From contig NZ_JALKCU010000001.1 of NCBI RefSeq assembly GCF_023540835.1, positions 1,331,026 through 1,395,025 of the forward strand: 64,000 bases of DNA, read 5' to 3'. Positions 54,050 through 62,448 of the stretch are shown in pieces; within the stretch, counting starts at the first letter, position 1; each line of letters starts with the position of its first letter. The notes under the pieces were generated by a model. It searched no databases, was not told the DNA's origin, and was given only the letters and a program-made list of their open reading frames with translations. The translations under genes and the position numbers were made by a program. This stretch comes from Marivivens geojensis. Its GTDB lineage: Bacteria > Pseudomonadota > Alphaproteobacteria > Rhodobacterales > Rhodobacteraceae.

Positions 54050-54865
54050 ATGCCAGTTCTAAATATTTTGGTTGCCTTCAATGGTTCGGCTTCCTCCATT
54101 TCCGCTCTGAAATATGCGGCAGCGCTTGCACATAAAGATCGAGCATATGTGACTGCTATTTTGGCGCATACATCTCACGAAGTCATTGACCGTAAACATC
54201 GCTGGATTCCTGCGCAGGCTGCGGCGCTGATCGCCAATGCAAACGATGAAGTTATCGAGAAAATCGAGGCGAAATTCGTTGAGTTGTCGTCAGAATTGGA
54301 GTTGGGAGACCGTCTGTTGTTCCGCAAAACGACAGGGCGGGTTGATGACTTGCTTGCGCAAACGGCACGTTCTTTTGACATATTGATTGTCGGTCAACAC
54401 TTGGACGATGACGACGAGCACATCACCCTTCATCCAGATCGTATCGCGCTCATTAGTGGTCGGCCTGTTGTAGTGGTTCCGACAGACTTCAGTTTGTCGG
54501 GCACCCATAGCCATGTGGCAGTTGCGTGGGATGGAGGACGCGCGGCGGCCAGAGCTGTGTCCGATAGTCTCAGGATCCTTGAGGATGAGGGTAAGGTCAG
54601 CCTCTTGACCGTACGAGGGGCTAGTAATCCACCCGTTGATGATTTGCTGCAGCATCTCAGTCGGCACGGTACGGATGCCATTCACCACGATTTGCCTCGG
54701 GTCACGTCGATTGGGGATGCGCTCGTCAATTTCTGCAAACGGCAGGATGCAACCCTACTTGTGATGGGGGCATATGAGCATTCCAAATTTCGCGAAGATT
54801 TCTTGGGTGGAGTAACGGCGACTGTTCTTCGGGAAATTAAGATACCCGTGTTGCTTTCGCACTGA
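54050..54865 (+). CDS. Universal stress protein, two tandem domains
   Basis: A 271-residue protein with two Usp domains. The first is ILVAFNGSASSISALKYAAALA, the second HVAVAWDGGRAAARAVSDSLRIL with the ATP-binding-type tail LLVMGAYEHSKFREDFLGGVTATVL near the C-terminus. The first domain lacks the full G-x-x-G-x9-GS motif. It is 9 bases after prpF and so belongs to the tct operon, but its role there is unknown. Confidence 0.85.
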   Translation: MPVLNILVAFNGSASSISALKYAAALAHKDRAYVTAILAHTSHEVIDRKHRWIPAQAAALIANANDEVIEKIEAKFVELSSELELGDRLLFRKTTGRVDDLLAQTARSFDILIVGQHLDDDDEHITLHPDRIALISGRPVVVVPTDFSLSGTHSHVAVAWDGGRAAARAVSDSLRILEDEGKVSLLTVRGASNPPVDDLLQHLSRHGTDAIHHDLPRVTSIGDALVNFCKRQDATLLVMGAYEHSKFREDFLGGVTATVLREIKIPVLLSH

Positions 54866-54937
54866 TCAGGCATAAGTCCAGATCGAATGCCCTGTCGTAT
54901 TTCAGAACTATAGAACAGGTATTTTTAGGGACAGACT

Positions 54938-55912
54938 ATGAAGATCCATATCCTCGATGACTGGTTTAACACGCTCAGTGGCTTGCCTTGCTTTGCCAAA
55001 CTTGACCGGCACGATGTGACTGTCTGGACGGACCATGTTGAGGATATCGATCAGCTCGTTGATCGTCTGTATGACGCCGACGGTGTCGTTCTCTTCCGCG
55101 AAAGAACCAAGGTGACGCGCGATCTGGTTGCGCGTCTTCCAAACCTCAAATTGGTCAGCCAGCGAGGGGTCTATCCACATATCGATGTGCAGGCTTGCAC
55201 CGACCATGGTGTTTTGGTTTGCTCGAAGACAAGTGGCGAAGCGCCTGCGCATGCGGCTGCTGAATTAACTTTTGCGCTGATCATGTCAGCAATGCGTCAG
55301 TTGCCCCAGCAAATGGCCTCGGTCAAGGCAGGGACTTGGCAAGTTGGAGTCGGCAAAACTCTACACGGTCGGACGCTCGGGTTGTATGGCTATGGCCGCA
55401 TTGCAAAAGCTGTTGCTGGTTACGCCAAAGCGTTTGGCCTCAATGTCATCTGGTGGGGTTCTGAAGACGGACGCAACAAGGCTGTCGCAGCTGGTGAAAC
55501 CGTTCCCGCGTCCCGTGAGGAATTTTTTGGATCTTGCGATGTCGTCTCGGTTCACGTGCGGATGTTGCCTCAAACCAAAGGAATAATTACGGCCGCTGAC
55601 TTTGCATCTATGCGCAACGGTTCGGTATTTGTGAATACATCACGGGCAGGATTGATCGAGGCTGGCGCACTACTGGATGCCCTAAATCGCGGTAAGCCCA
55701 ACTATGCAGCGATTGATGTCTTCGATGTGGAACCTTTGCTCGATCCCACCGATCCTTTGCTGAGCCATCCAAACCTGATTGCAACGCCGCATATTGGGTT
55801 TGTGACTGAAGATGAGTTTGATTTTCAGTTCTCAGATATTTTTGATCAGGTGAATGCATTTGCGGATGAAGCACCCATTCATATGATTAATCCCGAAGTC
55901 TGGACCGCCTGA
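54938..55912 (+). CDS. D-2-hydroxyacid dehydrogenase
   Basis: A 324-residue NAD-dependent dehydrogenase related to D-3-phosphoglycerate and glyoxylate/hydroxypyruvate reductases. The Rossmann motif GLYGYGRIAKAVA (148-160), and the catalytic triad Arg236 (NTSRAGLIE), Glu265 (DVFDVEPL) and His285 (ATPHIGFV) are all present. Substrate unknown. It sits on the same strand after the stress protein (72-base gap) and overlaps the converging AbrB-like gene by 26 bases. A role in the adjoining tricarboxylate locus is an inference. Confidence 0.9.
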   Translation: MKIHILDDWFNTLSGLPCFAKLDRHDVTVWTDHVEDIDQLVDRLYDADGVVLFRERTKVTRDLVARLPNLKLVSQRGVYPHIDVQACTDHGVLVCSKTSGEAPAHAAAELTFALIMSAMRQLPQQMASVKAGTWQVGVGKTLHGRTLGLYGYGRIAKAVAGYAKAFGLNVIWWGSEDGRNKAVAAGETVPASREEFFGSCDVVSVHVRMLPQTKGIITAADFASMRNGSVFVNTSRAGLIEAGALLDALNRGKPNYAAIDVFDVEPLLDPTDPLLSHPNLIATPHIGFVTEDEFDFQFSDIFDQVNAFADEAPIHMINPEVWTA

Positions 55913-56942
55913 TTAGTCCTGCGATCAGAGGCGCACCGGTAATCACTAGAATGATGCGGACCAGATGGTGGGTCACGACATAACCCAGATCAGCGCCTGC
56001 GATGATAGCCAGAACAGTCATCTCGGCTTGGCCCCCAGGCGCAAAGGCTAAGAACGCTTCGACTTTACCACCGAGGCCGAAAGAGTAGACGAGCTGGCTA
56101 AAGAGCTCTGCAAGGATTGCGAGCAATACAACATACGCAATCCCTGCTGCAACGAAGCGCTTTAATTCTTTGAATGTAACGCCCACGAAATTCACCCCGA
56201 TGCCAACCCCAATGAAAAATTGGGCGAAGAGGATGGCTTCACGAGGTGGGCGGACATGAATGAGTTCACCGAGCGATAGTGTAGCGGTCGCTATCATAGG
56301 GCCAAGTATCGAAGCTCCGAACAACCCCACCCGAACGCCGATTTTCCAACCTCCAATGGCTGCAATCGCCATGAGTATGAGTTCCAATAAAGGAATTTCT
56401 GTCGCGGGGGCGCCAATAGGATTGTTCAGGGATGCGCCATAAAGCGTGGACAAAACGAAAGGTGCGATCGTGACAATGATCAGAACTCGCGTTGCATGAA
56501 TAAGTGACAGTGCACGGGGATCGCCACCTGCTTCGGTTCCAAAGATGACCATGTCCTGCAAGCCACCTGGCATCGCCGCATAATAGGACGTGGTTTGATC
56601 CAATTTCCAAACACGACTGAAAAACGGTACGCCAACCGCTCCAATCGCAAGAATGAACACGGGGATCATAGCGATCGAAACCATCATCGTCGGGAGCTGA
56701 TGGAATAGTGCAGGTGTAATGCTAGCACCAACCGCGACACCCAAAATGGTGCGCGCACCAACCGATATATCTCCAAATCCCTTTAGTGGAAGACCTGTGA
56801 GAGCGGCAAAGAGGCAGGCGAACATTGGGCCAAAAAGGAACGGCAAAGGAAGGTCCAAAGCCAAGAAGATGCCGACCCCAGTCAGAGCCAAAGCAAAGGT
56901 AAACATTCTCTTGGAACCATTTGAAAGGTGGTGCTTGGCCAT
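55887..56942 (-). CDS. AbrB-family (PF05145-type) membrane protein
   Basis: A 351-residue polytopic membrane protein with about nine or ten helices. The duplicated signature LPFLFGPMFACLFAALTGLPL near the start and GGQAEMTVLAIIAGADLGYV/VTHHLVRIILVI in the second half, with AMPGGLQDMVIFG in the middle, fits the AbrB/ammonia-monooxygenase-like transporter family (no relation to the DNA-binding AbrB). Members are often near TTT transporters and have an uncertain transport role. The start is one of several ATG codons (56957, 56942, 56906). It is divergent from the GntR gene. Confidence 0.8.
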   Translation of the reverse strand: MAKHHLSNGSKRMFTFALALTGVGIFLALDLPLPFLFGPMFACLFAALTGLPLKGFGDISVGARTILGVAVGASITPALFHQLPTMMVSIAMIPVFILAIGAVGVPFFSRVWKLDQTTSYYAAMPGGLQDMVIFGTEAGGDPRALSLIHATRVLIIVTIAPFVLSTLYGASLNNPIGAPATEIPLLELILMAIAAIGGWKIGVRVGLFGASILGPMIATATLSLGELIHVRPPREAILFAQFFIGVGIGVNFVGVTFKELKRFVAAGIAYVVLLAILAELFSQLVYSFGLGGKVEAFLAFAPGGQAEMTVLAIIAGADLGYVVTHHLVRIILVITGAPLIAGLIRRSRLRD

Positions 56943-56977
56943 GGGGTTATCAATCATTTGACTTATTTTGAATCCGA

Positions 56978-56997
56978 GTGTATACACTTGGATACAA
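56978..56997. promoter_or_regulatory. Likely GntR operator in the abrB-like/gntR divergent gap
   Basis: GTGTATACAC (56978-56987) is a perfect palindrome and is followed by the related TTGGATACAA (56988-56997). FCD-type GntR proteins bind such TNGTATACNA-like sites. It lies just ahead of the GntR gene start, so it could autoregulate and also control the membrane protein. Confidence 0.6.
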
Positions 56998-57005
56998 TTT
57001 ACAAG

Positions 57006-57689
57006 ATGGTTGTTATGGCAAAGCAGGACGACAACATTTCAGCCGATGGTCCGCAGGGCAATCAGGCTTATTTCCAACTGCTGTCGGATATCCGTGACGG
57101 TCGTTTGGTGTCGGGTGATCGTGTGCGTGAAACTGATCTCGCGGAGCGGTTTGGTATTAGCCGAACGCCCATACGTGAAGCGATCCGTCTGCTTGAAGTA
57201 GATGGCTTGATTTCTCACCAGCCACGACAAGGGGCTACCATCAGGCGTCTCGATTATGCAGAGGTGATGGAGCTTTATGAGATGCGGTCCGTGTTGGAAG
57301 GGACTGCCGCACGCCTTGCTGCCCGTTCAGCATCTGACATTGAGATTGAAGAATTGATCTCCTTGAACGCTGATCTTGCGGCTGCGGGCAATTCGCCTGA
57401 GGCTTTCCGGTTGAACCGTCAATTCCACCAAGCTTTGCTTCACTCGACGAAGAACCGTTTTTTGGCCAAATCAATGGATAGCCTACAGAAATCTTTGATG
57501 ATTTTAGGGCCAACCACTTTGACACAGCCCGACCGGGCTGAGCGCGCAATCGAAGAACACAATGACGTTCTTACAGCAATCCGTTCGCGTGATGGTGAAG
57601 CTGCAGAAAAAGCCATGCGCGCGCATATTGAAGCTGCTCAAAGAGTGCGAATTAGGGCTCTGAGACAATTGCCAGTTACGGAGGAATGA
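57006..57689 (+). CDS. GntR-family (FCD type) transcriptional regulator
   Basis: A 227-residue regulator. The N-terminal winged helix reads LLSDIRDGRLVSGDRVRETDLAERFGISRTPIREAIRLLEVDGLI, and the C-terminal helical FCD domain shows MELYEMRSVLEGTAARLAA, FHQALLHSTKNRFL and EEHNDVLTAIRSRDGEAAEKAMRAHI with the metal-binding His/Asp pattern. Effectors of FCD proteins are often organic acids. An upstream in-frame GTG at 56928 would overlap the operator; ATG 57006 or 57015 is more likely. The tcuAB genes follow after 85 bases, so it probably controls them. Confidence 0.88.
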   Translation: MVVMAKQDDNISADGPQGNQAYFQLLSDIRDGRLVSGDRVRETDLAERFGISRTPIREAIRLLEVDGLISHQPRQGATIRRLDYAEVMELYEMRSVLEGTAARLAARSASDIEIEELISLNADLAAAGNSPEAFRLNRQFHQALLHSTKNRFLAKSMDSLQKSLMILGPTTLTQPDRAERAIEEHNDVLTAIRSRDGEAAEKAMRAHIEAAQRVRIRALRQLPVTEE

Positions 57690-57774
57690 CACTCTATCTG
57701 GCTGGTTCCTCCCTCCAACAAGCGATGAAACCAGCGACCGCGAAATGCGGGGCAGATATAAAAGCAAAAGAGAG

Positions 57775-59181
57775 ATGAACAAACATTCAACAACACCCGG
57801 TTCTAATTGGGACGTCGTGGTGGTTGGGGGAGGGAACGCCGCCCTTTGTGCAGCAATGACTGCTGCCGAAGAAGGTGCCCGCGTCCTTATCCTCGAAACC
57901 GCCCCAAAGGCGTACCGTGGTGGCAACTCGCGGCACACTAGAAATTTTCGGTGCATGCATCATGGTCCGTTAGGTCCACTGGTCGACAGCTATACCGAGG
58001 ACGAGTATTTCAGTGACTTGATGAAGGTCACGGGCGGCAAAACGCACGAAGGGCTGGCCCGTTTGGCGATCCGGTCTTCAGAAGAGTGTTTGCCGTGGAT
58101 GGAAGAACATGGAGTTCGGTTTCAGCCGTCACTCTCTGGAACATTGTCACTGGCGCGCACCAATGCGTTTTTCTTGGGTGGCGGGAAAAGCCTCGTCAAT
58201 GCGTACTACAGAACTGCCGAAAAGCTTGGCGTGACAGTAAAGTACGAAGCGGCTGTGACCCACATCGAATTGGATGATGATAGGGTTAGTTACCTCGACT
58301 ACACGCTGGCCGACAAAACACACCGTGTCTTTCCAAAGTCTGTTGTGGTCGCGTCGGGTGGCTTTCAGGCAGATACCGAATGGCTCGCCCGAGCTTGGGG
58401 GCCAGCAGCAAAGAATTTTCTGATTAGAGGTACACCCTACAACAGGGGAGTTGTTCTAGCAGACCTTTTGGATCAAGGCGTGGAGCAGGTCGGCGATCCT
58501 ACGCAATGTCACGCCGTTGCTATTGATGGGCGTGCCCCAAAATTTGACGGTGGAATTGTTACTCGATTGGACTGCGTGCCGTTTTCTATTGTAGTCAATA
58601 AGAACGCGGAACGGTTCTACGATGAAGGCGAAGATGTCTGGCCAAAACGCTATGCGATTTGGGGTCGTTTGGTTGCGGCACAGCCGGATCAAGTTGGGTA
58701 CGTGATCATCGACGCAAAATCTCTGAACCTATTCATGCCATCCGTATTTCCACCGATCAAAGCCGACAGCATTGAAGAGTTGGCTGAAAAGATGGGGCTG
58801 CCGCCCGTAGCGCTCAAAAGTACGGTAGAGGAGTTCAATCGGTCGTGTGGTGACACGTCCAATTTCCATCCTACCGAACTCGACGGTGTGAGAACCACTG
58901 GACTTAATCCCGCGAAAACCAACTGGGCGCGACCAATCACAGAGGCGCCGTTCTACGGCTACAGCCTCAGAACCGGCGTCACATTCACTTACCTCGGTCT
59001 AAAAGTGGATGAAAATGCACAATGTTCTGTCGGCAATCGTCCGATAGCGAACCTTTGGGCAGCTGGCGAAACAATGGCTGGTTCAATCTTAGGGCAGGGG
59101 TATCTTGCCGGTTTTGGCATGACGATCGGAACGGTCTTTGGACGCATTGCAGGCAAGGAGGCCGCGGCCTATGCAAACTGA
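57775..59181 (+). CDS. tcuA: FAD-dependent tricarballylate dehydrogenase TcuA
   Basis: A 468-residue flavoprotein of the fumarate-reductase/succinate-dehydrogenase flavoprotein group. FAD motif DVVVVGGGNAALCAAMTAAEEG and glutamate LETAPKAYRGGNSRHTRNFR at the N-terminus, then GGGKSLVNAYYRTAEKLGV and a C-terminal AAGETMAGSILGQGYLAGFGMTIGTVFGRIAG. TcuA of Salmonella oxidises tricarballylate to cis-aconitate; this is the closest type recognised. The ATG at 57775 follows AAAAGAGAG; a frame open 30 bases further upstream is less likely. It overlaps tcuB by 11 bases. Confidence 0.88.
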   Translation: MNKHSTTPGSNWDVVVVGGGNAALCAAMTAAEEGARVLILETAPKAYRGGNSRHTRNFRCMHHGPLGPLVDSYTEDEYFSDLMKVTGGKTHEGLARLAIRSSEECLPWMEEHGVRFQPSLSGTLSLARTNAFFLGGGKSLVNAYYRTAEKLGVTVKYEAAVTHIELDDDRVSYLDYTLADKTHRVFPKSVVVASGGFQADTEWLARAWGPAAKNFLIRGTPYNRGVVLADLLDQGVEQVGDPTQCHAVAIDGRAPKFDGGIVTRLDCVPFSIVVNKNAERFYDEGEDVWPKRYAIWGRLVAAQPDQVGYVIIDAKSLNLFMPSVFPPIKADSIEELAEKMGLPPVALKSTVEEFNRSCGDTSNFHPTELDGVRTTGLNPAKTNWARPITEAPFYGYSLRTGVTFTYLGLKVDENAQCSVGNRPIANLWAAGETMAGSILGQGYLAGFGMTIGTVFGRIAGKEAAAYAN

Positions 59182-60232
59182 TTTTCTAAATGAAGCGCGC
59201 CGACAGGCAGAGATCTGCAACGCGTGCCGCTACTGTGAGGGATATTGTTCCGTGTTTCCAGCGCTCCACGCCGAGCGCGCGTTTTCAGATGGAAACCTGA
59301 CCCAGCTTGCCAACCTCTGCCACAATTGCAGGGGGTGCTACTACGCCTGTCAGTACACGGCGCCGCATGAATTCAATCTCAACCTACCTCAAGCACTGGC
59401 AAACGTGCGCCAGCAAAGCTGGGAAGAATTTGCTTATCCGCAATCCGCGGCTAAAGCCTTTCAAAAAAATGGCGCATTGATCGCTCTGATGGCTACGGTG
59501 GGATTTGCGTTCTTCTTTTGGCTGGCAAAGCAAGTTGCAACGATCGGTGGGGAAGGCTTCTATGCGATCCTGTCCCATAACATGATGATCGCTATCTTCA
59601 TGCCAGCTTTCGTATTCCCGTTGGTGAGTATTGGCATCAGTCTTCGCCGATACTGGCGTTCAGTCGATGGCGGCCCTGTTAAATTTGTGCACCTCAAAAA
59701 GGCATTCATCGCTGCTGCGGGAATGAAAAATCTGCGGGGTGGACACGGCGATGGGTGTAACTTTGAGGATACTGACCGGTTCTCTCAAGGTCGGCGCTAT
59801 GCTCATCAGGCAGTGATGTATGGCTTTTTGCTGTGCTTCGCTGCGACGAGTTCGGCAACTGTGTTGCATTATGTGTTCGATATGCCTGCGCCATACCCAT
59901 TTTGGTCATTGCCGAAACTCTTGGGCGTGATCGGAGGCGTATTGTTGTCGCTCGGCTCCGTTGAAATGGTCCGATTGAAACTCAAGTCGGATAAAACATT
60001 AGCTGCAGACAAGGCCTTTTCTGGGGAAGTTGGTTTTGTCGGCTTGTTGGGCTTCGTGGCAATCAGCGGATTGCTTCTCTATTTTCTCGGAAGCACAACG
60101 GCGATGCCAGTATTGCTGGTTCTACACCTTGGCGCAGTCTTGGCATTTTTTGTGCTAACTCCGTTCACCAAAATGGTGCATGGCTTTTATCGACTTGCCG
60201 CGCTGGCGCGAGACGCTCAACGGACGAAATAA
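59171..60232 (+). CDS. tcuB: Tricarballylate utilisation 4Fe-4S membrane protein TcuB
   Basis: A 353-residue protein that takes electrons from TcuA to the quinone pool. Two 4Fe-4S motifs lie at Cys16, 19, 22, 26 (CNACRYCEGYC) and Cys50, 53, 56, 60 (CHNCRGCYYAC). Six or more membrane helices follow, with histidines likely to be heme or quinone ligands. The ATG at 59171 has AAGGAGGCCGCGGCCT ahead and lies inside tcuA. A terminator follows its stop. Confidence 0.9.
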   Translation: MQTDFLNEARRQAEICNACRYCEGYCSVFPALHAERAFSDGNLTQLANLCHNCRGCYYACQYTAPHEFNLNLPQALANVRQQSWEEFAYPQSAAKAFQKNGALIALMATVGFAFFFWLAKQVATIGGEGFYAILSHNMMIAIFMPAFVFPLVSIGISLRRYWRSVDGGPVKFVHLKKAFIAAAGMKNLRGGHGDGCNFEDTDRFSQGRRYAHQAVMYGFLLCFAATSSATVLHYVFDMPAPYPFWSLPKLLGVIGGVLLSLGSVEMVRLKLKSDKTLAADKAFSGEVGFVGLLGFVAISGLLLYFLGSTTAMPVLLVLHLGAVLAFFVLTPFTKMVHGFYRLAALARDAQRTK

Positions 60233-60238
60233 GCTTGG

Positions 60239-60275
60239 TGAGGCAAGAGCGACCGTGTTCTTGCCTCATCGTTTT
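60239..60275 (+). terminator. Rho-independent terminator after tcuB
   Basis: TGAGGCAAGA (60239-60248) pairs with TCTTGCCTCA (60259-60268), a ten-pair stem, and is followed by TCGTTTTA. Confidence 0.8.
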
Positions 60276-60710
60276 ATATGAACGTCCAATGTGACTGTTT
60301 GGCTCTCGAAATTCTGGCACTAAGCCAATGCTAATGGCTCGTGATGACGAGAGCTGCCGTTATTCAATGTTGGATATGACTGACATCCGCTGTCGTGATG
60401 GGGTTCGATCGTTATCTCGATTCAGCGAAAGTCCTCTTCCCGCCCTTGGAGTCGAACGGTAATCGGCCCAGTCCGGTCATTCAGCAAGCAAACTCCTTGC
60501 CGCGCGGTGGCTCATCAGTGCGAACATTCATACTTTGTGTAGCGAGTGACCACTAAGCACGACATGGATGTGTATCCCGCAGCCGTATTCGGTAACGTAT
60601 GCTGCGGATTGGGTGATCTGAAAGCATTTTTCACGCATTCGGATCGTCGGAAACAGGCCATAAACGCGGCAACGTTGTCGTGGTGTGACAGGGTGAGCGT
60701 TGTACCACCG
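60276..60710. other. Gap without a supported gene between tcuB and the glyoxalase gene
   Basis: No frame here has a credible start, codon pattern and length. The only structure I see is a nested inverted repeat: GCTCTCG (60302-60308) faces CGAGAGC (60348-60354), with AGCCA (60323-60327) facing TGGCT (60335-60339) inside. It may be a small structured RNA or a chance hairpin. Confidence 0.4.
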
Positions 60711-61109
60711 TCAACGTGCATTCGAAATTTCGATCAAGTTACCATCGGGATCACGCAAATAGATATATGTGATCGGTCCAGTTGCGCCAGTGCGGGGCAC
60801 AGGGCCTTCGGTGATCGGGATACCGCAAAGCGCGAGATGATCGATCCATTCCGCCAGAGGGGTGTCTGAGAGCAGACAAAGGTCCGCAGAGCCTGGGGTA
60901 GGGGCGGCCGCATATGGAGCGAACTCTGCACCCGCTTTGTGGAGGTTAATTTTCTGCGTGCCAAAGGTTAGGGCTTCGCGGACCTCGCCAGACGGGGTGG
61001 TGAACGGGGCCCGTGTCATGCCCAAACCGATGCAGTAAAACCGGCATGTCTCTTCAATGTTTGCGACCGTGAGAACCAGATGGTCGAGGGTGCGGATGGT
61101 TGGTTTCAT
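60711..61109 (-). CDS. VOC-superfamily (glyoxalase-fold) protein
   Basis: A 132-residue single-domain protein with the beta-alpha-beta-beta-beta repeat of glyoxalase/bleomycin-resistance proteins. Metal-ligand candidates are His10 (LDHLVLTVAN) and the Glu of YLRDPDGNLIEIS. GLGMTRAPF and LHKAGAEFAPYAAAP are typical of fosfomycin/virulence-type VOC proteins, with no clear substrate. The start at 61109 is one base after the kinase stop, so the two may be cotranscribed. Longer in-frame starts extend into the kinase and are rejected. Confidence 0.85.
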   Translation of the reverse strand: MKPTIRTLDHLVLTVANIEETCRFYCIGLGMTRAPFTTPSGEVREALTFGTQKINLHKAGAEFAPYAAAPTPGSADLCLLSDTPLAEWIDHLALCGIPITEGPVPRTGATGPITYIYLRDPDGNLIEISNAR

Positions 61110-61110
61110 A

Positions 61111-62406
61111 TCAACGCGCCATAACAATATCGGCGCGTAGCCCACCGAGGGTTGGGCTATCCGACAACCGCAACACACCCCCGTGCAGTCGCGCGATATC
61201 AGCAACGATTGCAAGGCCGAGGCCAACGCCTGTACCTTTGTTCTGGTTCCGCGCAGGGTCAAGCCGCGTGAAGGGGCGCATCGCCTCTTCGCGCTTGTCG
61301 GCGGGAATGCCGGGGCCGTCATCCTCAACCGTGATGCGGAGCGTGCGGTCGGTGAGGGCAACCGACACTTGGGCTTGGGTTCCGCCATACCGCAAAGCAT
61401 TGCCAATCAGGTTGTCCAAGGCGCGACGCACCGCCAATGGGCGGAGAGGCACGGAAACATCGTTGAGCTTTGGATCAAGCGGCAGGAGGATTACATCTTG
61501 CCCGCCACGTTGTGCATCATCCACGACACGCGTGACCAGATCGACGACATCCACTTGCTCAGCTGCATCGCCTGCATCCGCACGCCCATATTCGAGGAAG
61601 GCTTCGATAAGCCGTTCCATATCCTCTACATCGCGGACCATGGGTTCTGCTTCGGCATCGTCGACCATCGACAGTCCAAGTCGTAGCCGTGTCAGCGGCG
61701 TGCGAAGGTCATGGCTAATGCCCGACAGCATCATTGTGCGCGATTGTGTCTGACGTTCAATGCGCGCCCGCATGTCTAGAAAAGCGGTGCCCGCTGCGCG
61801 GACTTCATTCGCTCCGCCCGGGGAATAGGGGACAATCCGACCTTTACCGTATTCAGAGGATGCATGAGCCAACCGTTTGATCGGACGCAGTTGGTTGCGC
61901 AGGAAAGAGTAGGCGACAAAAGTAAGGAACGTCCCCATTACCATCATAATGACGATCAATTGGTGAGGGTTCGACGCCGTCACCCTCCACCGCGGAAAAC
62001 TGATCCCATTCACGCCTGAACGATCGAACCAAACCATAACTTCGGTGTCATCCGACAGATCAACAGCGCGTAGGTCGTCAAAGTCGCTCCGTAGGGTCGC
62101 AATCATCGCGCGACCAGAGAAATCCAAGAACCCATAGTCATCGGCCTCAGGCGGTGCCTCAGACGATAGAAGTGTAAACCCGAGCGCTTCGGAGAGAGCG
62201 GCCTGCTGCACGGCTGGGCTATCAAGGATCAGGGTAATCTCACCACTGACAGATTGTGTCATTCGCCGCGTCACACCATCATAGTGACGTTGGATAAACA
62301 CGACAGAGACGAGGATTTGGAGCGATATGATCGGGAGCAGCAGGATCAGTGCTGCTCGGCCATATAGTCCGCGAGGGAGATAAGATTTGATCGACCCGAT
62401 TGCCAT
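61111..62406 (-). CDS. EnvZ-like sensor histidine kinase, no adjacent regulator
   Basis: A 431-residue kinase. Membrane segments at about 17-39 and 149-169 enclose a periplasmic domain of about 110 residues. A HAMP region is followed by the H-box MLSGISHDLRTPLTRLRLGL with His232. The ATPase motifs are DNLIGNALRYGG (N), EDDGPGIP (G1), FTRLDPARNQ (F-like) and GTGVGLGLAIVADIARLHGG (G2). It resembles EnvZ. A cognate response regulator gene is not adjacent; the neighbour is a VOC protein gene. Confidence 0.9.
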   Translation of the reverse strand: MAIGSIKSYLPRGLYGRAALILLLPIISLQILVSVVFIQRHYDGVTRRMTQSVSGEITLILDSPAVQQAALSEALGFTLLSSEAPPEADDYGFLDFSGRAMIATLRSDFDDLRAVDLSDDTEVMVWFDRSGVNGISFPRWRVTASNPHQLIVIMMVMGTFLTFVAYSFLRNQLRPIKRLAHASSEYGKGRIVPYSPGGANEVRAAGTAFLDMRARIERQTQSRTMMLSGISHDLRTPLTRLRLGLSMVDDAEAEPMVRDVEDMERLIEAFLEYGRADAGDAAEQVDVVDLVTRVVDDAQRGGQDVILLPLDPKLNDVSVPLRPLAVRRALDNLIGNALRYGGTQAQVSVALTDRTLRITVEDDGPGIPADKREEAMRPFTRLDPARNQNKGTGVGLGLAIVADIARLHGGVLRLSDSPTLGGLRADIVMAR

Positions 62407-62448
62407 GTGGCAAAGCTATCGTGACACGAGCGTAGAGGAAAGCAGCAT

